Source: Pseudomonadota bacterium
Lineage (GTDB): Bacteria; Desulfobacterota; Desulfobulbia; Desulfobulbales; JAGXFP01
DNA length: 64,000 nucleotides
Direction: 5' to 3'
Assembly: GCA_018823285.1 (NCBI GenBank)
Contig: JAHJIQ010000030.1
Location: 1-64,000 of the forward strand
This document shows, one piece after another, positions 15,944 through 24,727 of the stretch. Numbering within the stretch: the stretch's first letter is position 1; each line of letters begins with the position of its first letter. A model generated the notes under the pieces. That model made no database searches. It was not told the origin of the DNA and saw only the letters and a program-made list of their open reading frames with translations. The position numbers were made by a program, and so were the translations under genes.

Positions 15944-16126
15944 TCAGGAACGGGGAGTTTTTCTGGAAAAAAGCTGGCAGTCCATGCCCGAGCTGCCGTA
16001 AACGGTTATTGAAGGCAGCTGGGCGGACTTGAAGCCCATGGCTCTGCAGCCATAAGGGTGTGAAGGCTCATGGGTGATATAAAAGTGGATGCACCTATAG
16101 CAGTCGGGGCGGGTCAGGTCGAGCAT
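15944..16126 (-). CDS. Small conserved Cys-rich protein
   Basis: This 60-residue protein carries CYRCIHFYITHEPSHPYGC, AMGFKSAQLPS and SSGMDCQLF, a pattern I recall from short conserved proteins in delta-type proteobacteria. Four Cys residues could bind a metal. The role is unknown. It overlaps the end of the BadF-type ATPase gene by 13 bp with a GAGGGA ribosome site inside that gene, so it is the third gene of that operon. Confidence 0.7.
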   Translation of the reverse strand: MLDLTRPDCYRCIHFYITHEPSHPYGCRAMGFKSAQLPSITVYGSSGMDCQLFSRKTPRS

Positions 16127-16794
16127 TTTTTCAATTTTCCCTCCCTGATCAACCGGTGGCTTTCCTCGAGTCCGGCCAAGAGGACATAGCGGCCAAGGGG
16201 CACCACTTCGCAGGGAAAACTTTCTACGAAAAGCCGGTTGTCACAGAGCCCGCCTGACAGATAAATCTTGCCGGGCGCCCCGGCGAAACGATAGGCGTTC
16301 AGGGCGATGCCCTTGACGAAACGGGCGACCGCTTCGGCTTCGTCGATCCCGGAGGTGATGGCATCGAAGATCTTGCTGATCCCGAGAACCCCGCAGGTGA
16401 CCGAGAACGTCCGTTCGGGGACCGGCAGCTTGTTGAAATCGAGTCGGTAATAGTTTTCCAGGAGTTCAATGGTAAAGCCCATTGAGGCGCCGCATTCCGC
16501 ATTCCAGCCCATGTCGAGCAGGCGGCCGTCTTTGTAATGGACATACTTGATGTCCCTGCTGCCGCAGTCGAGGATCAGGTAGTCGGATTCGGCAATGAGG
16601 GCTTCCCCGCCCCTGGCGAGGGCCGTCAGTTCATTCACATATTCGGTGCAGAACCGTTTGCCGTTATGACCGGTGGCCAGATCGACCTTCAGGCTTTTCG
16701 GCAGCTCCTTGGTCGGCAGCATGTAGGGCTCGCGGCCTGCTTCATCCAGGTCGACAAATTTTGAATACGAGGTTCCGAAATCGGCGAGGATCAT
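16114..16794 (-). CDS. BadF/BadG/BcrA-type ATPase (short form)
   Basis: This 226-residue protein has the ASKHA phosphate-binding start ILADFGTSYSKFV, a second motif YLILDCGSRDIKYV, and IYLSGGLCDNRLF near the end. Relatives are activators that use ATP to drive electrons into 2-hydroxyacyl-CoA dehydratase-type enzymes through a 4Fe-4S cluster. The usual cluster cysteines (CxG...C) may be those in ECGAS and TCGV. It is shorter than most activators (about 260). It overlaps its upstream partner by 4 bp. Confidence 0.75.
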   Translation of the reverse strand: MILADFGTSYSKFVDLDEAGREPYMLPTKELPKSLKVDLATGHNGKRFCTEYVNELTALARGGEALIAESDYLILDCGSRDIKYVHYKDGRLLDMGWNAECGASMGFTIELLENYYRLDFNKLPVPERTFSVTCGVLGISKIFDAITSGIDEAEAVARFVKGIALNAYRFAGAPGKIYLSGGLCDNRLFVESFPCEVVPLGRYVLLAGLEESHRLIREGKLKKCST

Positions 16795-17579
16795 CCGTTC
16801 ACCCCGGAAAGTTCAAGGAAGGCCTGGATTTTGGCCATCGCGCTGCTGCCGGTGGTGACATCGATGTCGAGATACAGGGAATGGGGGTGTTTTCTCGCCA
16901 GCAGACGGGCGAGCGCAGTCTTGGCGCAGAAAGACTGGGCAAAGAACACCGTAGGAATTTCCGGGTTGATGATCGCCTCAAGTTCGGAGTCGGCCGGGGT
17001 TTTGTTTTCCATGCATCTGGTCCAGCCGAAGACATGGGTGGTGGCCGGGAAGGGTTTTAAGATCGCAAAGTCACGGGGCGGAACGCCCCAGAATCCGGCC
17101 GTTGGTCTGCACTCCGGGAGGGGTGGCCCGGGCTCGGCCGACTTCACCCCTTCGGTGATCGCCACGAATTTGTCCATGAGGTCCATGCGGGCGGTGCAGA
17201 GCGGGGTGCCGAAGGGGGTGCGGTCGGTATTGACGCACCGGATCACCGGGATCGGCAGTTCGTCTTCAAGGATGGTCGCCACATGAAAAGCGGCGTCGCA
17301 CTTGCCGGGGCCGACATCGACGAAGATCGCGTCGAGTTCCAGGTGCATGGCGTTTAAAACGACGGTCCGCAGGATGGCGCAGTAAACCCTGGGCAGCAAC
17401 GAGACCGTGCTTTCCATGTCTTCCATCACCAGCATGGCGTCAAGGTCGAGAATTTCCACCTGTTTCCCGTTCAGCAGCCGGATGATCTCAAGCGAGGGGA
17501 CTCCGACGATCCCCGCCTTCCGGAGGGTGCCCGAATTGATGAGGGAATGAAAGGCTCTGTTCTCAGGGATGCTGTTCAT
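16791..17579 (-). CDS. Conserved protein paired with BadF-type ATPase
   Basis: This 262-residue protein is not assigned to a named family with certainty. The C-terminal half contains ECRPTAGFWGVPPRDF, FGWTRCMENKTPAD and FFAQSFCAK, conserved-looking Cys segments that recall the 2-hydroxyacyl-CoA dehydratase family (HgdB-like). It overlaps the ATPase gene by 4 bp, so the two probably form an activator-target pair. The natural substrate is unknown. It starts 9 bp after the end of lptG on the same strand, so it may be read from the lpt transcript. Confidence 0.6.
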   Translation of the reverse strand: MNSIPENRAFHSLINSGTLRKAGIVGVPSLEIIRLLNGKQVEILDLDAMLVMEDMESTVSLLPRVYCAILRTVVLNAMHLELDAIFVDVGPGKCDAAFHVATILEDELPIPVIRCVNTDRTPFGTPLCTARMDLMDKFVAITEGVKSAEPGPPLPECRPTAGFWGVPPRDFAILKPFPATTHVFGWTRCMENKTPADSELEAIINPEIPTVFFAQSFCAKTALARLLARKHPHSLYLDIDVTTGSSAMAKIQAFLELSGVNG

Positions 17580-17587
17580 GGATTTAG

Positions 17588-18664
17588 TCAGCGGTCCTGG
17601 CGTCCGATTAATAGAAGACCAAGTGAGCCGGTCAGCAGGTGAATGGACCAGGACATCATGGCCGGATCAAGATTATAGGTTGCGGTCATCGATTGGGCCG
17701 TGCTCCACCAGCCCCAGGCGCCAAATGCCATCAGGCAGCTCACCGGAATGGCGACGGTGAGTTCCGCACCAAAGCGTTGATGAACGATGAGCAGCATCGG
17801 TAAGCCAAGAAGAACCAGGGGGAGACCCAGGAAGAGGTATGAGAGCCGTTTGTGAAGTTTCCGTTCGGCATAGATCCGGTCATCGGTTTTGCAGAGAAAC
17901 TCCCAGGCGAGGTCGGAAAGGGATGCCTCGCTCTCACGATATTCCGGGAGGAAGAAGTCTTCCGGGCGATCAGGGAGGGGGAGGGAGAGTTCGGTGAAAG
18001 TGGTGGAGATATAGATGTTGTTGCTGTCAGGTTTTTTGATCTGGCCACTGGTAAAGGTCCAGATATTGTCTTTCCAGCTCGCCCGCGCGGCGATGATCTG
18101 CTTCTGCAGGCGGAACTCGTTGTCCCATGCTGAGTAGTTGAATTCCCTGAAAACAGTTTCGCCGTCTCTTGGCTGCCTGAAAGAGTAGATGTTGTGATTC
18201 CCTTTAAAAAAGACATGGCCGTTTCGGACAATGCCTTGCGAACGGCTCTTTTTCACCTCTTCATGCCAGATCCGGTTGGTGGCCTCGATGGTCTGGGGCA
18301 GAAACCACTCACTGGATGCTGCGGCGAGCAGAGTGAAAATGATGGTGGCGGCGAGAATCGGCCGGATGACCCGCCGCACGCTTATCCCGCCGGCCTTCAG
18401 GGCCATAAGTTCATGACTGTGGTTCAGAACGCCGAGGGTGATGATCCCGGCCAAGAGCAGGCAGACCGGCAGCAGCTGATCGAAGATCAGGGGGATCTTC
18501 AGGCACAGGTACTCAAGGGCCCTGCCGGTGGTCAGCCCGGCTTCAAGGAAATTATCGACCTTTTCAAAAAAATCAACCAGCAGGTAGATGGCCATCAGCG
18601 AAGAGATCACCAGTAGAAGATTGCGGGTGAACTGGCTGAACAGATATCGGTCCAGAAGGTTCAT
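17588..18664 (-). CDS. lptG: LPS export permease LptG
   Basis: This 358-residue inner-membrane protein has three N-terminal helices, a periplasmic beta-jellyroll region (about residues 130-265) and three C-terminal helices, as in YjgP/YjgQ proteins. The opening LLDRYLFSQFTRNLL and HSHELMALKAGGISVRRV are typical. With LptF and LptB it extracts lipopolysaccharide from the inner membrane, which shows a Gram-negative envelope. It overlaps lptF by 4 bp. Confidence 0.92.
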   Translation of the reverse strand: MNLLDRYLFSQFTRNLLLVISSLMAIYLLVDFFEKVDNFLEAGLTTGRALEYLCLKIPLIFDQLLPVCLLLAGIITLGVLNHSHELMALKAGGISVRRVIRPILAATIIFTLLAAASSEWFLPQTIEATNRIWHEEVKKSRSQGIVRNGHVFFKGNHNIYSFRQPRDGETVFREFNYSAWDNEFRLQKQIIAARASWKDNIWTFTSGQIKKPDSNNIYISTTFTELSLPLPDRPEDFFLPEYRESEASLSDLAWEFLCKTDDRIYAERKLHKRLSYLFLGLPLVLLGLPMLLIVHQRFGAELTVAIPVSCLMAFGAWGWWSTAQSMTATYNLDPAMMSWSIHLLTGSLGLLLIGRQDR

Positions 18665-19893
18665 TCGCCGGTCTCCCCGGTTTTTTTCCTGAACGGCGCA
18701 AGCAGTGCCGGGAGAATCCCCATCATCCGCTCAAGATGGCTGACCGAGTTTTCCCGGGCCGAGGTCCGGATGAAAAGAAAGGTGATGATCCCGAGCAGCA
18801 GGTTTGGCGACCACATGACGACCCAGACCGGGAGTGGCGACACTTCGGCGGTGGATTTGGCAAAGGTCAGCATGATGTAATAGAGGATGAAAAAGAAAAG
18901 CCCCAGAGGGAGCCCCATCTGCCGCTGTCCGGGTCTTGACTGCAGGGCGAGCGGCAGGGCCAGCAGGGTGAGAATAAAGCAGCCCACCGGCAGGGCCAGC
19001 CGCTTATGAAACTCCAGGAGTATCGAGGTCATCCGGTCGTGGTGCCTGATTCTGGCCTGATCGTCAGTAGCGGCAAGATATGCGATTTGGTGCTCTTTAC
19101 TCTTTGCGGATAATTCCGCCGGGGTCAGATCGCTGGTGTCCTGACTCTTGATTGGGGTCCCGTCTTTATAGGTCGGATTGTTGAAATTTATGGGCAGGTG
19201 GAGCCGATAACTTTTAAACTCAATCGTCTGGCTGCTGTTTTCTTCGGCCCGGTGGATGCTGCCGTCTTTCAGGCTCAGGATGATCATCATCTCGTCCAGA
19301 CGGGAGTTGAGGTTACCGTTTTTCGCAAGAATGGTGAGCGGATTGTCCTTGTCCCGCCGGTCGGAGATGTAAACCCCCTGCCACTCACCGCTGTTATCCA
19401 CCTCGTCGATGTAGATTACGATGTCTTTGACGCTGTCGCTGAATTCGCGGGGCCGGAGGCCCTTGTCGACTTTTTCCCTGGCCAGCTGGTACATGGTTTT
19501 TTTCATGGCCACACTGCCTTTCGGAATCAGCGACCAGGAAGCGGCTCCGGTGAGGAGCGAGGTGAAAAGCGCGATGAGGATCACCGGGGGGAGCATTTTA
19601 TACAGACCGATCCCCGAAGCTTTGAAGGCGAGGATCTCGTTGTCGCCGGCCAGCCTGGAAAAGGCGATGATCACTCCGATGGTGCTGGCCATCGGGATTG
19701 AAAAAAGCATGAGATTCGGCAGGAGGTATGAGCTGATTCTTAAAAAATCGGGGAAGTCGACGCCGAAACTGAAGATCATCTCCAGAAAAGATGAAAGTTT
19801 CCCCAGGAACAGCACCGCATTGATGATCACCAGGCTTGCGAAAAACGGCCCCAGCATTTCGGAGGCCAGGTATGCATAGAGAAGGATGGGCAT
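18661..19893 (-). CDS. lptF: LPS export permease LptF
   Basis: This 410-residue protein has the same plan as LptG: an N-terminal membrane part with LAGDNEILAFKASGIGLYKM, a periplasmic domain (about residues 135-300) and C-terminal helices with SILLEFHKRLALPVGCFILTLLALPL. It partners LptG in LPS export. It starts 1 bp after crcB ends on the same strand, giving the order crcB-lptF-lptG. Confidence 0.92.
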   Translation of the reverse strand: MPILLYAYLASEMLGPFFASLVIINAVLFLGKLSSFLEMIFSFGVDFPDFLRISSYLLPNLMLFSIPMASTIGVIIAFSRLAGDNEILAFKASGIGLYKMLPPVILIALFTSLLTGAASWSLIPKGSVAMKKTMYQLAREKVDKGLRPREFSDSVKDIVIYIDEVDNSGEWQGVYISDRRDKDNPLTILAKNGNLNSRLDEMMIILSLKDGSIHRAEENSSQTIEFKSYRLHLPINFNNPTYKDGTPIKSQDTSDLTPAELSAKSKEHQIAYLAATDDQARIRHHDRMTSILLEFHKRLALPVGCFILTLLALPLALQSRPGQRQMGLPLGLFFFILYYIMLTFAKSTAEVSPLPVWVVMWSPNLLLGIITFLFIRTSARENSVSHLERMMGILPALLAPFRKKTGETGE

Positions 19894-19894
19894 T

Positions 19895-20278
19895 TCAGGT
19901 CGTCAGCAGATAGCGGCGGGAAATATAGTAGCCGGCCAGGACCAAGGCGACCCCAAGGATATTGCTGATCCCGACATAGAGAAGGGCGGTGCGCCATTCG
20001 CCGATCTTGAACAACTGGGTCGTCTCCCTGGCAAAGGTTGAAAAAGTTGTGAATCCGCCGAGAAAACCGGTAAAGATGAACAGTCGCCATTCGTTGGTGA
20101 GCCGCGAGCCGTCAAAGAAACTCCAGAGCAGGCCGATGGCAAAAGAACCCAGCAGGTTGGCGGCGAGGGTCCCGAAGGGGAAATTCGGTCCGGAAAAACG
20201 CTGCACAACCAGAAACAGCAGATACCGGCTGGCGGCGCCCAGGGAGCCTCCGGTCATGACGGCAAGGATTTTAAGCAT
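19895..20278 (-). CDS. crcB: Fluoride exporter CrcB/FluC
   Basis: This 127-residue protein has four membrane segments and the Fluc signatures GGSLGAASRYL, FGTLAANLLGSF and GFLGGFTTFSTFARE, with the Asn and Phe residues that line the fluoride pore. It works as a dual-topology dimer that lowers internal fluoride. No fluoride riboswitch is evident upstream; instead the 5' region holds repeats of family C. Confidence 0.93.
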   Translation of the reverse strand: MLKILAVMTGGSLGAASRYLLFLVVQRFSGPNFPFGTLAANLLGSFAIGLLWSFFDGSRLTNEWRLFIFTGFLGGFTTFSTFARETTQLFKIGEWRTALLYVGISNILGVALVLAGYYISRRYLLTT

Positions 20279-20682
20279 CAGGTTTCCAAATGGTCTGCGA
20301 CCGGGGAAAGGGCAATTGAATAGATTGGCCGGCGGCGCACAAATTGCACTCTTCGGGTACTCACTTCAGTACCCCCTTGAGGGGTATAAGTCTCGATGTC
20401 TCGCAAGCTCGCTTTCGCCCAGGGGCATAAGTTTCGTATAAGCAGGCACGCCGCTTAACTGAACTAATCGGTATGAGCAGACAAGCTGCTCAACTCAGCT
20501 TTATTTCCAGAACTGACAAATTTACTATTTAATGATATTTATGCAAAAGGAATTCTTTGAGTCACAACTTTCCGATTTTGGCTATTCTCCTGATAATAAA
20601 GGGGTCTCTGTGATTTGATAGTGCATGTGTTCCATAAGAAGCCAGAAGCCAGAAGCCGGAAGCCAGGAGAAAAACTTTATTT
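20279..20682. other. Repeat-filled intergenic region
   Basis: It holds a long family C repeat (20349-20505: TACGAGCAGA-type words, CTCGATGTCTCGCAAGCTCG and two GGGTA/GGGGTATAAG palindromes) and a family A repeat (about 20580-20675). The family A copy supplies CCAGGAGA, the ribosome site of the next gene. No gene is seen. Confidence 0.65.
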
Positions 20683-22227
20683 ATGGACGCCATCGTTCGA
20701 TTCTTTGAAATACATTCTACTCCGCCCAGCCTGCAGGACAACACCGCCGATCTCGACCGGTTGCGGCGCGCGGTCGGGGTGGCCCTCGGCGGGGCTGAGC
20801 CGGCCATTGCATATGGCGATATCACTCCTCTGGCAGCGGCTTACCGAAAAAACGGCTTTGCCGGCGTTGCGGTGGTCAACTGTCTGCCCGGGGGATATGA
20901 ACTGGTGGATTTTCTTTCGGTTCCGGCAGGAGCCCCCCTCGGGATGGCGCTTGATCTCGGAACCACTCATCTTGAGGCGAGCCTGATCAATCTTCAGGAC
21001 GGGTCATGCCTGGCCCGGAAAAATCTTGAAAACAGTCAGATCCGGTATGGCGATGATATTTTGAGCCGGATTCATTTTGCGGCCACTGCGGGGGGGCTGA
21101 AAACGCTTCAGGAGAGAGTGGTTGCCGACATCAATCATCTGGCCGAAAGGCTCGCGATCCAGGCGGAGGTTGAGTGCCGTGAGATCAGGGCGCTCTGTGT
21201 CTCCGGCAATACCACGATGGTTCATTTTTTTCTGAATCTTGATCCACATCATCTGATCAGGGAACCATATACTCCTCTCTGCAACAGTGTCGATCCCATT
21301 CGCGCATCCGGACTATCGCTGGCGGTGCATCCGGCCGCTCCGGTCCTCGTGATGCCCAGTGTCGGCAGTTATTTCGGTGGCGACCTGGTCTCCGGAATCA
21401 TCGCCAGCGGCATGGACCGGGCGGAGAAGGTGAGCATGCTGATTGATGTCGGGACCAACGCCGAGGTGGTGATCGGCAACCGGGACTGGATGATGGCCTG
21501 TGCCGGAGCGGCAGGCCCTGCGCTTGAAGGCGGGGTGGCCAGAATGGGAATGAGGGCCGGGGTCGGGGCCATTGAACGGCTGGAAATCGAGGTTAAAACC
21601 GGCGAACTTTCCTACACGACCATTGGTGGCGGAAAGCCGGTCGGTCTCTGCGGCTCCGGCATCATCGACCTGGTCGCGGCGTTGTATCTCTGCCGGGTGA
21701 TCGATATCCGGGGTAAATTCAGGGAGGAAAGTTCGAGCGACCGTCTGGTCAGGACGGAAGAAGGGTTGGCCTATGTCGTTGCCGGATCGGATGAATCGGC
21801 CGACGGCCGGCAGGTTGTTTTCGGGCAGGTCGACCTTGATGCGGTCATGCGCTCCAAGGCCGCGATGTATTCAATCTTGACCACTCTTGCCTCCCAGGTG
21901 GGGGTCGAACTGAAGGAACTGGAAAAAATATATGTCGCCGGAGCCTTCGGCAAGCATATCAAGCCGCGCCAGGCCATTGTTCTGGGGATGCTTCCCGATC
22001 TGGATATTCATACATTTGTTTCCATCGGCAACAGCTCTCTGGCCGGGGCCGAGAAAGCCCTGATCGACAGATCCGTGATCGGGTCATGCCGCGAATTGGC
22101 CAGAAAGATCACCTACCTCGAACTGAACGTCAACCAGGATTTCATGATCAGATTTTCCGGTTGCCGCTTCATTCCCCATACGGATCATACCCTGTTCCCC
22201 AGTGTGCCGTTTTTTAATGAAGCATGA
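20683..22227 (+). CDS. RACo-like ASKHA domain protein (DUF4445)
   Basis: This 514-residue protein matches the middle and C-terminal ASKHA domains of RACo, the ATP-dependent reductive activator of corrinoid proteins: GMALDLGTTHLEASLINL, MLIDVGTNAEVVIGN, CAGAAGPALEGG, GLCGSGIIDLVAALY and IYVAGAFGKHI. The N-terminal [2Fe-2S] ferredoxin domain (four Cys) is missing; the first 80 residues lack such a cluster. Either this is a ferredoxin-free member or the 5' end was lost when repeat family A inserted next to it. No corrinoid methyltransferase is adjacent. Ribosome site AGGAGA lies inside the repeat. Confidence 0.85.
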   Translation: MDAIVRFFEIHSTPPSLQDNTADLDRLRRAVGVALGGAEPAIAYGDITPLAAAYRKNGFAGVAVVNCLPGGYELVDFLSVPAGAPLGMALDLGTTHLEASLINLQDGSCLARKNLENSQIRYGDDILSRIHFAATAGGLKTLQERVVADINHLAERLAIQAEVECREIRALCVSGNTTMVHFFLNLDPHHLIREPYTPLCNSVDPIRASGLSLAVHPAAPVLVMPSVGSYFGGDLVSGIIASGMDRAEKVSMLIDVGTNAEVVIGNRDWMMACAGAAGPALEGGVARMGMRAGVGAIERLEIEVKTGELSYTTIGGGKPVGLCGSGIIDLVAALYLCRVIDIRGKFREESSSDRLVRTEEGLAYVVAGSDESADGRQVVFGQVDLDAVMRSKAAMYSILTTLASQVGVELKELEKIYVAGAFGKHIKPRQAIVLGMLPDLDIHTFVSIGNSSLAGAEKALIDRSVIGSCRELARKITYLELNVNQDFMIRFSGCRFIPHTDHTLFPSVPFFNEA

Positions 22228-22439
22228 GATGTGGTAAAATGTTCAGTTTCTTGCATCCTGGTGATGAAATGTGTTAAATTCCTCTCCTTCAGCAACGGGG
22301 AGGGCTGATGTTGGTTCAGCAGATGCCGGATGTTTCCATTGTCCGGCCGGGTGAAAGTATTGGTGGACCGCATTGACAGCCGCGTGCCAGGTCATTCCTG
22401 GCTTTATTTATTTGAGGAAATGTATTCCAGGGGGAGTTT

Positions 22440-23471
22440 TTGAAGAACGGTCAACGCCAGAACGGTAAGCAGGGCAAAAGTCTGCAAAAGCGGACGGCCA
22501 AAGAGCGGCTTATTGAATTCTGGGATATTTTCGGCAAGGATGATGATGTTCTGGTCATCATTAACGCAGACCCGGATGCACTGGCCAGCGCCCTGAGCGT
22601 CAAGCGGCTCTTGCGCTACCGGGTTAAAAGCATCACCATTGCCTATCCCAACGAGATCAGAAGACTCAGCAATATCGCTATGGTCGACCTGTTGAAGATC
22701 CAGGCGGAGCGCCTTCAGAACTGCAAGATCGGCGACTACAATCGTAAAATCATCCTTGATTCACAGCCCGACCATCTGCCGAGTTTCGAAGGTATCGGGT
22801 TTGATGCGGTGATTGATCACCATCCGGCCACCAAGGGGTGGGTTGCCCCCTTTGTCGATATCCGGAAGGAGTATGGGGCAACGGCCTCAATGATGGTGGA
22901 ATATCTGCGGGCCGCCGGGATGAAGCCTTCGGTGCCATTGGCCACCGCCCTGTTTTATGCGATCAAGGTCGATACCCAGAACTTTGAGAAGCGCACCGTA
23001 TCGGCTGACGCCATCTCGTTCCGTTACCTGTATAACATCGCCAACCACGATCTGGTCCGCAAGATCGAGCTTTCCGAGCTCAGGAAATCGGAACTGAATT
23101 ATTTCCAGACCGCTCTCAATGAGTTTCGTATAATAAAGCGTCGTTTGTATGTCCATATGGGGCGGGTCAGGAGCCCGGATATCCTGGTGATGATCGCCGA
23201 CTTTTTCAACCGGGTCCATGAGGTTTCCTGGGTTCTGGTTTCCGGAGTGCATGCTGATAAACTGATCGTCATCTACAGGTGTGACGGCTATAAAAAGAAC
23301 GCCGGGAAAATTGCTACGACCATGTTCGGCAAGATTGGTTCCGCCGGGGGTCATCGTGAAGCGGCAAGGGCCGAAATACCCATGAAGTCTTTTGATATCG
23401 AAGGGGAGTTTACCACCCAGAACCTGATCCGGCTGACAACCAAGCATTTGAAAAAAATGGAACCCGTATGA
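22440..23471 (+). CDS. DHH/DHHA1 phosphoesterase (NrnA-like)
   Basis: This 343-residue protein has DHH-superfamily motifs: NADPDALAS (motif I), ILDSQPDHLP (motif II), VIDHHPAT (motif III) and the DHHA1 motif GSAGGHREAARAEI. Relatives hydrolyse short oligoribonucleotides, pAp or cyclic dinucleotides, using Mn2+. TTG 22440 is taken as start because GGGGGAG precedes it and no other in-frame start exists before motif I. It overlaps the first glgC-like gene by 4 bp, so it is coupled to the glycogen genes. Confidence 0.85.
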   Translation: MKNGQRQNGKQGKSLQKRTAKERLIEFWDIFGKDDDVLVIINADPDALASALSVKRLLRYRVKSITIAYPNEIRRLSNIAMVDLLKIQAERLQNCKIGDYNRKIILDSQPDHLPSFEGIGFDAVIDHHPATKGWVAPFVDIRKEYGATASMMVEYLRAAGMKPSVPLATALFYAIKVDTQNFEKRTVSADAISFRYLYNIANHDLVRKIELSELRKSELNYFQTALNEFRIIKRRLYVHMGRVRSPDILVMIADFFNRVHEVSWVLVSGVHADKLIVIYRCDGYKKNAGKIATTMFGKIGSAGGHREAARAEIPMKSFDIEGEFTTQNLIRLTTKHLKKMEPV

Positions 23472-24727
23472 AGCTGAAGCATGGTACCCTGGCCCTGATC
23501 CTGGCAGGCGGCAGGGTTGACGAGCTGAATGTACTGACCTATTATCGTCCCAAATCCGCCGTTCCTTTCGGCGGGTTCGCCAGAATCATCGATTTTTCCC
23601 TGAGCAATCTCATGAATTCAGGCCTGGAGCGGGTTGCGATTCTCAGCCAGTACCGCAACTATTCCCTGATCAACCATATCGGGATCGGCGCATCCTGGGA
23701 TATGATCGGCCGGAATCGCGGGGTGACCATCCTGCCGCCTTTCAAGGGTTCGCAGAAATCGAGCTGGTATCTGGGCAGCGCCGACGCCGTCTATCAGAAT
23801 CTTGATTTTATCCAGTACCATAATCCGGAAGTCGTCCTCATTCTCTCCGGTGACCATGTGTACCATATGGACTATCGGGAGATTATTGAATACCACCGGG
23901 CCAAGGGCGCCGATCTTACCATCGGTTGCCTTCAGGTCCCGCTGAAACGGGCCCACCGTTTCGGGGTGGCCGACATTGACGATGAGGATGGCGAAATGGG
24001 AGGCCGGGTTCTGCGCTACACTGAAAAACCCTATAAACCGGAATACAACTGGGCCTCGATGACCGTCTACTGCTTTCGGCCGGAGGCGTTGGTGAAGACG
24101 CTCAAGAGCAATGCCGAAGAGGGTGATTCGTTTGAGTTCGGCAGGGACATTATCCCGCAGATGATGGCCGAAGGGCGCAGGGTTTATGGCTATAAATTCT
24201 TTGATTACTGGGGCTATACCCGGACGGTTGAAGAGTACTGGCAGACCAGTATGGATCTGCTGGGTGAGAATCCGCGGCTCAAGATGGAAAACTGGGGAGT
24301 GCGGACCAATCTCGACCATCGGGGGATTCGCGACTACCAGCCGCTGAAGATTGGCGACCATGGTGAGGTGAGCGATAGTCTGGCCTATAACGGTTGTGTC
24401 ATCGAGGGGCGGGTTGAGCGTTCCATTCTTTTTCCCGGAGTCAGGGTGGGGCGGGGGGCGGTGGTCAAGGATTCGATCCTTTTCTTCAATGATGTCGTCG
24501 GCGAGGATGCGATGCTCAGCAAGGTGATCAGCGATGTCGATGTGATTTTCGGCGACGGCTGCCGGGTAGGTTGTGCTGAAGGGGCTCCGGGCGGAGATCC
24601 CGCCGTGGTCGGCTGGAGCAACGAGATCCCGGCCGGGCGCAGTATCGGCCCGGGCAGCACCCTTTACCCGCATCTTGCCCGGGAGCTGCTGGGCAGGGAC
24701 ATCGCAGCCGGGGAGAGTGTTGAATGA
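23468..24727 (+). CDS. GlgC-like nucleotidyltransferase with altered catalytic loop
   Basis: This 419-residue protein is a glucose-1-phosphate adenylyltransferase homologue: PKSAVPFGGFARIIDFSLSN, WYLGSADAVYQNLDF and LILSGDHVYHMDY, then a C-terminal beta-helix. The nucleotide loop that normally reads GGxGxRL is AGGRVDELN here, so catalysis may be weak or lost. It lies 4 bp overlapping ahead of a second copy with an intact loop. A regulatory/catalytic pair like plant large and small subunits or GlgD/GlgC is likely, but unproven. Confidence 0.8.
   Translation: MKLKHGTLALILAGGRVDELNVLTYYRPKSAVPFGGFARIIDFSLSNLMNSGLERVAILSQYRNYSLINHIGIGASWDMIGRNRGVTILPPFKGSQKSSWYLGSADAVYQNLDFIQYHNPEVVLILSGDHVYHMDYREIIEYHRAKGADLTIGCLQVPLKRAHRFGVADIDDEDGEMGGRVLRYTEKPYKPEYNWASMTVYCFRPEALVKTLKSNAEEGDSFEFGRDIIPQMMAEGRRVYGYKFFDYWGYTRTVEEYWQTSMDLLGENPRLKMENWGVRTNLDHRGIRDYQPLKIGDHGEVSDSLAYNGCVIEGRVERSILFPGVRVGRGAVVKDSILFFNDVVGEDAMLSKVISDVDVIFGDGCRVGCAEGAPGGDPAVVGWSNEIPAGRSIGPGSTLYPHLARELLGRDIAAGESVE

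Noticed and set aside
22228..22439. Possible riboswitch before the DHH-glgC operon
   Set aside because: The leader has some short stems but none of the conserved cores I know (c-di-GMP, cobalamin, fluoride) could be fitted.
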